From the NCBI GenBank assembly GCA_937949545.1, contig CALEDR010000007.1, forward strand, positions 62,001 through 126,000: a stretch of DNA of 64,000 nucleotides. The letters run 5' to 3'. The notes under the pieces were generated by a model, which saw nothing but the letters and a program-made list of their open reading frames with translations, was not told the origin of the DNA and made no database searches. This document shows, piece after piece, positions 9,601 to 17,856 of this stretch. The DNA is from an uncultured Phycisphaerae bacterium. Lineage in GTDB: Bacteria > Planctomycetota > Phycisphaerae > Sedimentisphaerales > Anaerohalosphaeraceae. The position numbers and the translations under genes were made by a program. Each line of letters begins with the position of its first letter. Positions within the stretch are counted from its first letter, which is position 1.

Positions 9601-9912
9601 AGAGAAAAGGGCGACTTCTGGACAAATCACCTCCACATAAGGCCGACTGTTTGGGTCCAGTCCCATCCGAAGCCAGTTCAGCAACGCCCAAGCCATTTGG
9701 TCGCGTGAAGATGGGGAATCCTGCAGAGCGAGAATCTCATTCGGCTCGTCGGGAATCTGGGATGTATCATAATCGTAAATAGCATAGAGAACCTTCAGCA
9801 GTGTCGAAATTCGGCTATGCTGTTCTTTTAGGATGTTGGTAGACGAAAAAACATCTGTCAGGAAAATAGTGACAAAAAGTGCCACCTTTAAAAGACGCCT
9901 CCCTCTACACAT
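6676..9912 (-). CDS. Large exported protein: beta-helix-like region, EF-hand/dockerin repeats, caspase-like C-terminal domain
   Basis: The 1078-residue protein has an N-terminal signal peptide (RRLLKVALFVTIFLTDVFSS). Residues ~155-420 look like a right-handed parallel beta-helix, with a DPNTADPNTSDPNQ linker at 352-364. Three calcium-loop-like motifs follow: DFNWDGVVDEQDL (490-502), DLNADSWVNLPDL (521-533) and DFSGDGMVNLEDL (560-572). These are typical of dockerin type I/EF-hand repeats. After an Ig-like segment (~625-740) comes a domain shared with the 465-residue neighbour. It has His873 (YWIGHTNSQIG) and Cys963 (FWAIGCETG), a possible catalytic dyad of a clan CD-like peptidase. The start at 9912 follows GGAGAGGAAAA. 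Peptidase activity is unproven. A surface or extracellular role is likely from the signal peptide. Confidence 0.75.
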   Translation of the reverse strand: MCRGRRLLKVALFVTIFLTDVFSSTNILKEQHSRISTLLKVLYAIYDYDTSQIPDEPNEILALQDSPSSRDQMAWALLNWLRMGLDPNSRPYVEVICPEVALFSANEPTDSPDSLPKIETAAPQEDPELVETVSIRTLGRESESFEELAGPLGSCILEPKTYRITSLPIRIEGYVVMPAGTRLIAPYDPNLPVIEVMPGGRLDLGRAAFYEGDCPAVLPAVRIEAAEPNNWFVNNAAGIYVHRGADPKTRIENLIVTHCIAGIVLNEPLETPLRWVITAGCFDGLQLYAPAAVQDCEFWLNGSIFHGLLGYVGTGIYVVPDISSFPIFTVEIERTILYEGDVGLYIDEPWTDPNTADPNTSDPNQLPEVRIRAVNSCFANSYFFGIYQRSGLTEAEIVHSAFWGNRQNANFEDSFSGCIGLSHDPLYNFPQEWEKLYVLPDSELTDAGYGMADDGTGTAHDRPDTGILDIGCHFPVGVTGTFGIPSSPADFNWDGVVDEQDLALMEACMGATDDPNRVRMDLNADSWVNLPDLGIFAKNYGYTADPNQPGLHDPNCARSDFSGDGMVNLEDLAIVAEHWLTAVFDEGRLCGLCNLHSDPNIPPGRQTIDDRDMNAFWAEWGSGIRLEVSVLFSDPNGSPMESNALSGLTVIQVKNYPVSSRVFVQVDGQLAGQTYPDREGEVFFEILTYEYSNGVHRLAVGGYTSQGGCWLVPQTVRFDNVIFYASIPPMYEPNEPYELCGFFDGASVRVQAGSGEEAVYEGGWFRHQALLGPASKAAVSIGGEKASGPTTLWGPLSENVDMSRIDPNSFRAVIIAPFERANRDFEISIAEIRACLLLKGISCIELLGTNANWDNIQTALCGKNLHYVYWIGHTNSQIGETRNLRLEVIREGTHRTNFKCWDKRKYWPFFVENRIFSCKRSDRLIYPPALDPLPSDWEIRGRSMWSLGLWKTKTIKEFWAIGCETGLEWKNANQVMNYNDMAYAVGAYYQDQQGNYVHVYIGTRTPIWYGYLVEQAADFPRAWAHILRAHSDRNLHDALRNGPIGFHEYRAVWGRDGMEERTIQWWPLSAKLDWLYWY

Positions 9913-10019
9913 TTTTCCTCTCCTTTTTTTCTTTCCTGTCTGCTTTGCGCCCTTTCAAAGAGGAAGGTAAAAAAGTTAGGCTTCTTGAGAGTCCATCCTT
10001 TCCTGCTTTCGCAGAAGAT

Positions 10020-10048
10020 CTTATAACAAAGATGGCGGGATTCGTCAA
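10020..10048 (-). promoter_or_regulatory. Candidate sigma70-type promoter for the accessory operon
   Basis: Read on the minus strand: TTGACG (10048-10043), a 17-base spacer, and TATAAG (10025-10020). It overlaps the stop codon of the S9 peptidase and would drive the 9912-3237 gene block with about a 100-base leader. The match is strong for an unaided reading. Confidence 0.55.
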
Positions 10049-12612
10049 GGTCTTTGTGCGTTTGTGCCGTATGACGGCGGAAACGGCCTTTCAGCGAATC
10101 TCCCGGGCGGGTCGATGCCGAGCAGGTGTCGAACGAAGAAATCCATTCGTTTTCGTCTGGCGTAGGGAGTCTCGCCAGCTCCGTGGCCGCCGCCGGGGAT
10201 GAGGAGCAGTTCAAAATCCTTGTCGGCCCTGATGAGGGCGTTGACCACCTGCATCGTTGAAGCCGGGTCCACATTGCGGTCGAGCTCGCCGACGGTCAGC
10301 AGGAGTTTGCCCGTCAGTCTGTGTGCGTTGGTGACGTTGGACTGCTCTTCGTAATGCGGGCCGACCGGCCAGCCCATCCACAACTCATTCCACCAGATTT
10401 TGTCCATCCGGTTGTCGTGACAGCCGCAGTCGGCGGCGGCAGCTTTGTAAAAATTCCCGTGCGCCAGCAAGGCCCGCAGCGCACTTTGCCCGCCGGCTGA
10501 GCCGCCGTAGATGCCCACGCGGGTCAGGTCCAGAAACGGATATTTTTCGGCGGCAGCCTTCATCCAGGCGATGCGGTCCGGAAACCCGCTGTCGCCCAGA
10601 TTTTTCCAGCAGACATCGTGAAAGGCCTTGGAGCGGTACGATGTGCCCATCCCGTCAATCTGGACAACAACAAAACCCAGTTCGGCCAGCTGCCGCTGGC
10701 GGGTCTGCCGGCCGAAAGCCTTCGGAACAAACGCCCCCTGCGGACCCGCATAGATTTCTTCGAGGATGGGATATTTTTCATTCGGGTCAAAGGTGGACGG
10801 CAGGATGAGAATCCCGTAGATATCGGTCTGCCCGTCGCGGCCTTTGGCGGCAAAACGAATGGGCGGCTTCCAGCCGGTCGCCAGCAGCGCCGACCAGTCG
10901 GCCTCCTCCAGCCGGCAGATGAGCCGTCCGTCCGCCGCACTGCGCAGATCGGTAATCGGGGGCAAATCGACACGCGACCAGCGGTCCAGAAAGAAACGGC
11001 GGTCGGGCGAAAACTCGACCTCGTGCGTCCCGTCACCTTCCGTGAGAATCTCAAAACCGGTTCCGTCAAAATTGACGCGGCACAAGTGAATATAATACGG
11101 ATCCTGTTCGGGCCGTACACCGCCGGCTTCCAGCCAAATCTGCCGCTTTTCGACATCCACCTCGACAACCCGCCGGACGACCCAGGGGCCCCGGGTAATC
11201 TGATTTTTCAGGCGGCCTTCCGCGGCATCATACAAATAGAGATGATTCCAGCCGTCCCGTTCGGACATCCAGATGATCTCCTGTGTCGCCTCCAGATAGC
11301 GGAAGAAGTATTTGCCGGCGTAATCGAGAAAGGTCGGGCTGGTTTCTTCAACAATCGTTTGCACCTGTCCGTCTTCGACGCAGACGGCCAAAACCCGCAG
11401 GACCTGATGACCCCGCTGATTGTAGCAGAACAGGAAACGCTTGGAGTCGGGCTGCCAGCAGAAGTCCGTCAGGGACCAGGGATTGGGGAAGAGCGCATCG
11501 GAAATGGGGATTTGTTTCCGGAATTCGATGTCGAACAAGCAAGGGCTGGCGCGGTCGATTTCATCGCCGGGTTTGGCATAGGAGAGGGTGTGCAGTTTGG
11601 GCTGGAGCTGGCCTTCGGGAGAGGATTCAATCAGATGAATTTTGCGGTCAAAGCCCTTGCGGGTCCGGACGGCGGCCAGATAGCGGCTGTCGGGCGACCA
11701 ATAGACCTGCCGGGTGTAAAAATGTTCCGCTGTGCCGTCCTCGGTCAGCGGGGTTTCGGCGCCGGTTTCGGCTTCCTGCAGGAAAAGATTGTGGTCTCGA
11801 ACAACAAGGCGGTATTTGCCGTCGGGAGAGCAAAGAGGCAACGGCTGGGAACGGCGGCTGTCGCGGACTTTGGGCTCGGCCGGCAGGTCCGGTGTGATTT
11901 CCGCGAGGGCCTCGTCGGACTGGGCGGTAAAGACGGCCAGGGGGCGGTCGTTCGGGTCGGCGGCCAGCCAGACATGGCCGACAAAAGTATGCTGGCGATG
12001 CTCCCGGCCGGGCGGCAGGTCGGCATAGTGCTGCCGACGGCGGGCGGTATCCACCCAGTAAAGCCGGACAGGCCGGTCGGTGCGGTTTCGGAAGACGATG
12101 AAAGTCTCCTCCTGACTGTCCCGACTGGGCCGGACGTCCGGCTGGGGCTCGAGGGTTTCGGAGAGCGCCTCCTGCGGCGGACATTCTTCAACCAGATAGG
12201 AATTCAGATCGCACCGCCAGCTCTTGGCAAAGGCCGAAAAAATGACAGAGGCGCCGTCCTCGGACAGACAGATTCGCCGGAACGGCAACCGCTGCGGATC
12301 CGCCGGAAATCCCGAGGCCTTTGAGAGGACTTCGGCCAGGCGGGCATGGTCAAAGGCCTCCCGCCGGTAGCCGCGGAGAACGTGGACGCGGATGAACTCG
12401 CGTCGGCCGTCGGAGAGGTCATTGCGGTACCAGAACTGATTGCCGCCGTCAAACCAGTACGGCGTAACTTTTTCTTTGAACACCTTGCCGCTTGTGATTT
12501 CCTCTATCGCCAACGCCCGCCGGTACTTTTCCACAATGTCTGCTCCGACATCGCCGCTCAAACTATTCATACAAACCAGCAGAAAAAAAAGAGAGAACGT
12601 ATCGGAAAACAT
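10045..12612 (-). CDS. S9 family serine peptidase (dipeptidyl-peptidase IV type)
   Basis: The 855-residue product has a hydrophobic N-terminal signal (SLFFLLVCMNSLSG). A long N-terminal region with beta-propeller WD-like strands resembles the DPP IV propeller. The C-terminal alpha/beta hydrolase carries GIYGGSAGG with nucleophile Ser705, Asp778 in GELDRNVDP, and His810 in GGGHGAGE. The Ser-Asp-His spacings (73 and 32) are close to those of DPP IV. It probably cleaves dipeptides, often after proline, from peptide N-termini outside the cytoplasm; substrate specificity cannot be read from the sequence. The start at 12612 gives the signal peptide, and the upstream spacing to the hepT remnant is 24 bp. 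Confidence 0.88.
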   Translation of the reverse strand: MFSDTFSLFFLLVCMNSLSGDVGADIVEKYRRALAIEEITSGKVFKEKVTPYWFDGGNQFWYRNDLSDGRREFIRVHVLRGYRREAFDHARLAEVLSKASGFPADPQRLPFRRICLSEDGASVIFSAFAKSWRCDLNSYLVEECPPQEALSETLEPQPDVRPSRDSQEETFIVFRNRTDRPVRLYWVDTARRRQHYADLPPGREHRQHTFVGHVWLAADPNDRPLAVFTAQSDEALAEITPDLPAEPKVRDSRRSQPLPLCSPDGKYRLVVRDHNLFLQEAETGAETPLTEDGTAEHFYTRQVYWSPDSRYLAAVRTRKGFDRKIHLIESSPEGQLQPKLHTLSYAKPGDEIDRASPCLFDIEFRKQIPISDALFPNPWSLTDFCWQPDSKRFLFCYNQRGHQVLRVLAVCVEDGQVQTIVEETSPTFLDYAGKYFFRYLEATQEIIWMSERDGWNHLYLYDAAEGRLKNQITRGPWVVRRVVEVDVEKRQIWLEAGGVRPEQDPYYIHLCRVNFDGTGFEILTEGDGTHEVEFSPDRRFFLDRWSRVDLPPITDLRSAADGRLICRLEEADWSALLATGWKPPIRFAAKGRDGQTDIYGILILPSTFDPNEKYPILEEIYAGPQGAFVPKAFGRQTRQRQLAELGFVVVQIDGMGTSYRSKAFHDVCWKNLGDSGFPDRIAWMKAAAEKYPFLDLTRVGIYGGSAGGQSALRALLAHGNFYKAAAADCGCHDNRMDKIWWNELWMGWPVGPHYEEQSNVTNAHRLTGKLLLTVGELDRNVDPASTMQVVNALIRADKDFELLLIPGGGHGAGETPYARRKRMDFFVRHLLGIDPPGRFAERPFPPSYGTNAQRP

Positions 12613-12636
12613 AGATGTCTCGTCTTTATCAATCCG

Positions 12637-12963
12637 TCATTCAAAAAGGGTTTTCACTTCGCGATAGAGCGGCAGCAGGTCCTCTTCAGGGAGGCCCCAA
12701 ATTGTTTTGTTCTGAACCACTGCATACCCATGCACGATGACATTCCGCAGATTTATGATTTCACGAAGGCCGCTGATGCGCCCATCCAGGACGGGCTCCT
12801 CATGAACAGCCTTGTTCAGTGCCTCCCCAATCATAGACTAAGATGCCTCTCCACACCGCCGGTCTTTCTCGCAATCCTCCAGCGTCCTGCCGCGTACAAA
12901 AAGAAGAACTGCTTCGCAGGCCTTCCCGATATCGTACAGATATTTCCGAATCTCAGGCCGCAT
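12637..12963 (-). pseudogene. Decayed HepT-like HEPN toxin gene
   Basis: The N-terminal part MRPEIRKYLYDIGKACEAVL (start 12963) and the C-terminal part with RNVIVHGY, the HEPN ribonuclease RxxxxH motif, are both recognisable. They are in the same frame but separated by a TAG at 12838-12840. Around the stop an alternative frame reads VERHLSL, matching the family's VERQFEI. This indicates a small deletion plus frameshifts that removed roughly ten residues. Intact HepT proteins of about 110 residues are AMP-modified by the partner MntA. Here a full toxin cannot be made without readthrough. Confidence 0.8.
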
Positions 12964-13225
12964 AAATCTCCTGTTTTGAGCAATTGACCCGCTCGAGAAA
13001 ATAAGGGTTGCGGACGGCTTCGATTTCGACCAGATCAATCGGACAGCCGAACAAATCCTGCATCCGGACGAGAAGGCCGAAACAGGATTTGGCATGCTCG
13101 CGAGGAGGCATCGGCTGAAACCCGTTTTCCGTCCCGGCAGAACCGAACAATTCCAGCCGTTTGACCCGATATAGTCGGCACAGACGGATGAGTTCTTCCC
13201 AATCCTGATGAACGATGGTCGCCAT
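12953..13225 (-). pseudogene. MntA-like nucleotidyltransferase antitoxin, catalytic segment deleted
   Basis: The 90-residue open frame starts MATIVHQDWEELIRLCRLYR, has the LFGSA nucleotidyltransferase motif (residues 26-30), and ends with the family-typical FLERVNCSKQEIYAA. In active members the GS motif is followed ~10 residues later by a metal-binding DxD. That stretch is missing, and the sequence jumps from FGSAGTENGFQP to MPPREHAKSCF. The frame is intact but the enzyme should be inactive. It overlaps the hepT remnant by 11 bp, the usual arrangement of this module. A GAGGAA site lies upstream. Confidence 0.75.
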
Positions 13226-13290
13226 CGTTTCATATTCCTCATGTTTTTTTCAGCCGTTGTATTCGAAAAAATCTTTTCTTCCGGCGGAGA

Positions 13291-16149
13291 TTACAGGGTC
13301 CCACCCGCCGCATGTCGAACCGCCTGAATGCAGCGGGCGCACAGGTCCGGATACTCGCTGTTCTGACCGACTGAGGGCCAATAGTTCCAGCAGCGCTGGC
13401 ATTTCGGATAGGGGCTTCGGTCAGCGGCGGCCTGGAGGGCCGGGCCTTTTTCGACCGTGACGCCGCTGACGATGCACAGCGAAGCGAAGGTCTGGGCGCC
13501 GAGCTGCTCCAGAAGAGCGTACTCCTCCTCGGGCACGCTCAAGCGGACCCAGGCCTCCTGATTGGAGCCGATGACCTGGTTTTTCCGCAGGGGCTCGAGG
13601 ACGTGAAGAACCTCGTCGCGCAGGGCCAGAATCTTCTGCCATTTGGGCTCGTTGGCCTCCCAGGGAATCGACGGGGCCGGCTGCGGCATCTTCGCCAGAT
13701 GAACGCTGTCCAGCGGTTCGGATTTGAACGGAACGGCAGCCCAGGCCTCCTCGGCCGTATGGACCAGAATCGGCGCCAGCATCCGAATCAGGGCATCCAG
13801 AATCGCATACATCACGGTCTGTCCGCTGCGCCGGCTGCGGCTGTTGGTTCCGTCGCAGTACATTCGGTCCTTCAGAACATCCATATAGATGCTGCTCATC
13901 TCGACGACGCAGAAGTTATAAAGAAGCGAAAAGACCCGGTGAAACGCAAAATCTTCATAGGCCTGCCGGACCTGAACAATCAGCTTCTGGAGGGCCTCCA
14001 TCGCCCACTGGTCCAGCGGCAGAAGGTCCGCATACGGCACCGTCATTTTCGCCGGGTCGAAGTCCTCCAGATTGCCCAGCAGATACCGCAGGGTATTGCG
14101 AATCTTTCGATAGGCCTCCTGCAATCGACCAATGAGTTCATCGCTGCAGCGCATATCCTCCTGATAGTTGACGCTGGCCACCCAGAGCCGCAGGATATCG
14201 GCACCGTATTTTTCGATTTCCTCCAGGGCACTCACGTAGTTGCCCGCGGATTTGGACTGCTTCATTCCCTTCTCATCGACGGTAAAACCGTGCGTGAGGA
14301 CCATCTTGAACGGCGCCTTGCCGACCGCCCCCAGCGCCGGCAGCAGCGACAGCTGAAACCACCCGCGGTGCTGGTCAGACCCCTCCAGATACAAATCAAC
14401 CGGAATCGGCCAGCCCGCCTTGACAGCCACGGAATGCCAGCTGCAGCCGGATTCAAACCACACATCAAAGATATTCTCCTCTTTATGCAGGTCGTCCCAC
14501 GAAAAGCCCTCCGGCAGCGGGAAGTCTTCGCCGAGGAGCTGGCGCGGCGTATCCGTAAACCAGCTGTCCGAGCCCTTCCGCCCGATCGTGCGGGCGACCG
14601 CCAGCACAGAATCGCGCGTCAGCAGCACCTTGCCCTGACTGTTGGTAAAGGCCGGGATCGGCAGCCCCCAGGCCCGCTGGCGGCTGATGCACCAGTCCGG
14701 ACGCGTTTCGAGCATCCCGCGGATGCGCTTTTCGCCCCAGGCGGGAATCCAGCGGACCTGCCCGATTTGTTCGAGGGCCATCTGCCGCAGCGACTTGCCG
14801 AAGGCGGCGGCGGGCTTGTCCACGCTGATAAACCACTGCTCCGTAGCGCGGAAGATGACGGGCATCTTGCTGCGCCAGCAGTGCGGATAACTGTGAACGA
14901 TTTTTTCCTCGTGCACCAGCAGGCCGATTTGACGCAGGTGTTCGTTCACCACCGAATCGACCTGCAGGACATTTTTGCCCGCCAGCCAGACCGGAACGGT
15001 CTGATCATAGCAGCCGTCATCCTGGACAGGAGAATAGACCGCCAGATTGTTGTTCAGTCCAGCCTGATAGTCCTCCTCGCCGTGGCCGGGGGCGATATGC
15101 ACAATGCCGGTGCCGTCTTCCGTCGTCACAAACGTTTCATTAATCGCAAACCAGGCGTCTTTGTCCGTCGGGTTCTTCTCCACAAAGGGATGACGGTACC
15201 GCAGCCCTTTGAAGTCGCTGCCGAGCCGCGGGGCGCTGACCGCATAAGTCCCCTCCGTCAGGCCCGCCGCCGCCAGAACCGCCTCCAGACGGCTCTTGCA
15301 GACAATCGAGGCCCATTTCCGGCCGTTCCTGGTGTACGACAGACAGACATACTCCAGATGCGGATGCAGCGCCACCGCCAGATTGGCCGCCAGCGTCCAG
15401 GGCGTCGTCGTCCAAATCATAAAGCAGACCGTGCTGTCCGCATCGGCCAGCCCCATCTGACGCACCCGGGCCGCCGACGCCTCCTCCAGCGGAAAGTTCA
15501 CATAGATGCTCGGCGAGGCAATGTCTTTGTATTCGAGTTCCGCATCCGCCAGGGCCGTCTGGCAGCCCACCGACCAATGGATGGGCTTCAGCTGCTTGTA
15601 CACCAGGCCGTTGCCGACCAGCTCCGCAAAGATTTCGAGAATCCCCTGCTCATACTGCGGCTTAAGCGTCAGATACGGATTGGCAAAATCCCCAAAGACA
15701 CCCAGCGACTGGAATTGTTTGGTTTGCAGTTTGACATACTTGCTTGCATATTTATGACAATGCCGGCGGATTTCGAGTTTGCTCATCGTGCGGGCGGACT
15801 CGCCCAGTTCGGCCATCACCTTCACTTCAATCGGCAGACCGTGGCAGTCCCAGCCCGGCACATAAGGACAGAGAAAGCCGTTCATCGTCTTGTACTTGAC
15901 AACAAAGTCTTTGAGCACCTTGTTGATGACGTGTCCCATATGAATATCGCCGTTGGCATACGGCGGACCGTCATGGAGCACATACAAAGGCGCCCCTTGG
16001 CGGGCCTTGAGAATCTTGCCGTAGATGTCCTCTTTCTCCCAGACCTTCCGCTGCTGCGGCTCGCGCTGGACGAGGTTGGCCTTCATCGCAAAACTTGTCT
16101 GCGGCAGATGTAACGTATGACGATATCCGGTTTTCTCTGTATCCGACAT
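13291..16149 (-). CDS. ileS: Isoleucyl-tRNA synthetase
   Basis: The 952-residue class I synthetase charges tRNA-Ile with isoleucine in the cytoplasm. The HIGH motif appears as HMGH (residues 70-73, in PPYANGDIHMGHVINK) and the KMSKS loop as KQSKS in DEKGMKQSKSAGNYV. The CP1 editing domain lies between them (e.g. MIWTTTPWTLAANLAVALHP). The anticodon-binding region contains YRKIRNTLRYLLGNLEDF. The C-terminus holds the zinc-knuckle pattern CQRCWNYW...CARC. Length and order are those of the bacterial enzyme. It is preceded by AAGGGTCG and a strong promoter. Confidence 0.97.
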   Translation of the reverse strand: MSDTEKTGYRHTLHLPQTSFAMKANLVQREPQQRKVWEKEDIYGKILKARQGAPLYVLHDGPPYANGDIHMGHVINKVLKDFVVKYKTMNGFLCPYVPGWDCHGLPIEVKVMAELGESARTMSKLEIRRHCHKYASKYVKLQTKQFQSLGVFGDFANPYLTLKPQYEQGILEIFAELVGNGLVYKQLKPIHWSVGCQTALADAELEYKDIASPSIYVNFPLEEASAARVRQMGLADADSTVCFMIWTTTPWTLAANLAVALHPHLEYVCLSYTRNGRKWASIVCKSRLEAVLAAAGLTEGTYAVSAPRLGSDFKGLRYRHPFVEKNPTDKDAWFAINETFVTTEDGTGIVHIAPGHGEEDYQAGLNNNLAVYSPVQDDGCYDQTVPVWLAGKNVLQVDSVVNEHLRQIGLLVHEEKIVHSYPHCWRSKMPVIFRATEQWFISVDKPAAAFGKSLRQMALEQIGQVRWIPAWGEKRIRGMLETRPDWCISRQRAWGLPIPAFTNSQGKVLLTRDSVLAVARTIGRKGSDSWFTDTPRQLLGEDFPLPEGFSWDDLHKEENIFDVWFESGCSWHSVAVKAGWPIPVDLYLEGSDQHRGWFQLSLLPALGAVGKAPFKMVLTHGFTVDEKGMKQSKSAGNYVSALEEIEKYGADILRLWVASVNYQEDMRCSDELIGRLQEAYRKIRNTLRYLLGNLEDFDPAKMTVPYADLLPLDQWAMEALQKLIVQVRQAYEDFAFHRVFSLLYNFCVVEMSSIYMDVLKDRMYCDGTNSRSRRSGQTVMYAILDALIRMLAPILVHTAEEAWAAVPFKSEPLDSVHLAKMPQPAPSIPWEANEPKWQKILALRDEVLHVLEPLRKNQVIGSNQEAWVRLSVPEEEYALLEQLGAQTFASLCIVSGVTVEKGPALQAAADRSPYPKCQRCWNYWPSVGQNSEYPDLCARCIQAVRHAAGGTL

Positions 16150-16178
16150 AATCGACCCTTAATTCAAAAGAAAGAACC

Positions 16179-16207
16179 AGTCTATCGTTTCTCCCTTCTG
16201 CTGTCAA
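16179..16207 (-). promoter_or_regulatory. Candidate sigma70-type promoter for ileS
   Basis: Minus-strand TTGACA (16207-16202), a 17-base spacer, and TAGACT (16184-16179). A perfect -35 at optimal spacing gives a short leader of about 22 bases before the ileS ATG, leaving no room for a T-box riboswitch. Confidence 0.6.
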
Positions 16208-16263
16208 GGAAGACCGGCAAAAGGACGAAAGGAGACGGTTTTGACAGAGAAACAAGGTCCTTC

Positions 16264-16292
16264 TTGTCAGCAGGCCTGATTTGGATTATAAA
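16264..16292 (+). promoter_or_regulatory. Candidate sigma70-type promoter for the Gfo/Idh/MocA gene
   Basis: TTGTCA (16264-16269), a 17-base spacer, and TATAAA (16287-16292). The predicted start near 16300 leaves about 60 bases before the ATG at 16361. Confidence 0.5.
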
Positions 16293-16360
16293 GAAGGAAC
16301 AGAAAGCCGGCGTCTGAACGGTTTTCACTCGTCCAAAACCTGTTTTCGGGAGGTATGCTT

Positions 16361-17776
16361 ATGAAGCGAAGAGAATTCCTGGCGGCGGCGGGAATGACCG
16401 CGGCGGCCGCCCTGACCCGCCCTGTTTCCCTGTTCGGAATGCCTGCGGTCCCGGCGCCTCGCAAAAAACGTCTGGTCCTGGTCGGAACCGGCGTACGAGG
16501 AATCTCGCTTTGGGGCAAATCGCTGCTCGAAAATCACGGCGACCGGCTGGAGTTTGTGGGGTTGTGCGACATCAATCCCGGACGGGCGACTTATGCCAAA
16601 ACATACATCGGCGCAGATTGTCCTACGTTCACCAACTTTGAGCAGATGATGGACCAGACCAAACCGGATACCGTGATTGTAACCACCGTGGACGGCACAC
16701 ATCACGAGTTTATTATCAAAGGCCTCGAAATGGGGGCCGAAGTGATTACGGAAAAGCCGATGACTACCGACGAGGACAAATGCCGCAAAATCCTCCAGGC
16801 GGAAAAACGCACCAAACGCAAGGTGCACGTGGGCTTTAATTACCGCTACGGCACGCATTTTACGAAAATCAAAGAACTGCTGACCGCCGGACGAATCGGG
16901 CGGCTGACCTCCATGGATTTCCACTGGTACCTGAACACCGATCACGGAGCGTCGTATTTTCGGCGATGGCACGGCATCCGCAGGCACAGCGGCACGCTGC
17001 TGGTGCACAAGGCCACGCATCATTTTGACCTGCTGAACTGGTGGATTGATTCAGACCCCATCGAAGTCCACGCCTTCGGAGCACTGGAGCATTACGGACA
17101 CAACAACCCCTTCCGGCACACACACTGCCGGACCTGCCCGCACAAGGACAAGTGCCGATTTTTCTGGGACATCACCAAAGACAAACACCTGATGAATCTG
17201 TATGTCGCCAACGAAAAGTACGACGGCTATCTGCGGGATGCGTGCCTGTGGCGCCCGGAGATTGACATCTTTGACAAAATGGCCGTGCAGATCAAATATG
17301 CCAACGGTGTGCAGGTGAGTTATTCGCTGACGACGTACTCGCCGTTTGAGGGCTGGCAGATTGCCTTCAACGGATTGGAGGGACGGCTGGACAGCTGGGA
17401 CGGGATTCCGTGGGAAAAGGACCTGCAGATGCCCAGCCAGGACCAGCTGCATGCGATGGAGATGAAGCAGGACCTCGAAGAAGACCCAAGCCGGTTTAAC
17501 TCGATTATGGTTTCCCAAAACTTCGGGCGGGTGGAACAGGTCAAAGTGCCGAAGGTGTACGGCGGACACGGCGGCGGGGATGCGCGGCTGCGCGAACGGC
17601 TGTTTACAGCGCCGAATGCGCCGGACCCGCTGGGGCATGCGGCAGGCAGCCGGGACGGAGCGATGTCGATTCTGGTTGGTATTGCCGCCCGCAAAAGCAT
17701 TGATACCGGCAAGCCCGTGAAAATCAAAGATTTGACGGACTTGGTGCCGCAGGTCAAACGCATCCAGGCCGTATAG
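16361..17776 (+). CDS. Tat-exported Gfo/Idh/MocA family oxidoreductase
   Basis: The 471-residue product begins MKRREFLAAAGMTAAAA, a twin-arginine signal (RRxFLxxAG), so it is probably exported folded with its cofactor. The Rossmann region follows (KRLVLVGTGVRGISLWG). EKPMTTDEDKCRKIL provides the family's EKP motif, and VHVGFNYRYGTHF opens the substrate-binding domain. A Cys/His cluster (HCRTCPHKDKC, ~residues 252-263) could bind metal or a cluster. Such planctomycete enzymes are usually thought to act on sugars or sugar acids; the substrate is unknown. The start at 16361 is preferred over the ATG at 16355 because GGGAGG then has proper spacing. Confidence 0.87.
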   Translation: MKRREFLAAAGMTAAAALTRPVSLFGMPAVPAPRKKRLVLVGTGVRGISLWGKSLLENHGDRLEFVGLCDINPGRATYAKTYIGADCPTFTNFEQMMDQTKPDTVIVTTVDGTHHEFIIKGLEMGAEVITEKPMTTDEDKCRKILQAEKRTKRKVHVGFNYRYGTHFTKIKELLTAGRIGRLTSMDFHWYLNTDHGASYFRRWHGIRRHSGTLLVHKATHHFDLLNWWIDSDPIEVHAFGALEHYGHNNPFRHTHCRTCPHKDKCRFFWDITKDKHLMNLYVANEKYDGYLRDACLWRPEIDIFDKMAVQIKYANGVQVSYSLTTYSPFEGWQIAFNGLEGRLDSWDGIPWEKDLQMPSQDQLHAMEMKQDLEEDPSRFNSIMVSQNFGRVEQVKVPKVYGGHGGGDARLRERLFTAPNAPDPLGHAAGSRDGAMSILVGIAARKSIDTGKPVKIKDLTDLVPQVKRIQAV

Positions 17777-17856
17777 CCCTGCGGACGCTGCGGCCGTTTG
17801 GGCGGCTGTCTGTTTGTGCCGGCTCTGGACGAAAAAGCAGAAAGTTTGTTTGTTTC

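Noticed and set aside
10618-12324. Long plus-strand open frame opposite the S9 peptidase
   Set aside because: It is antisense to a gene with complete catalytic motifs and has no start context or known domain.
12838-13242. A single 134-residue minus-strand protein spanning mntA and hepT
   Set aside because: Only its last 41 residues are HepT-like. The upstream part is mntA read in the wrong frame.
13603-16113. Very long plus-strand open frame (836 codons) opposite ileS
   Set aside because: It is the mirror of a clear ileS gene. Its product is rich in Arg/His/Gln with no domain, as expected when a GC-rich gene is read on the opposite strand.
16150-16178. T-box riboswitch ahead of ileS
   Set aside because: The likely transcript start leaves about 22 bases, and no T-box sequence or specifier stem is present.
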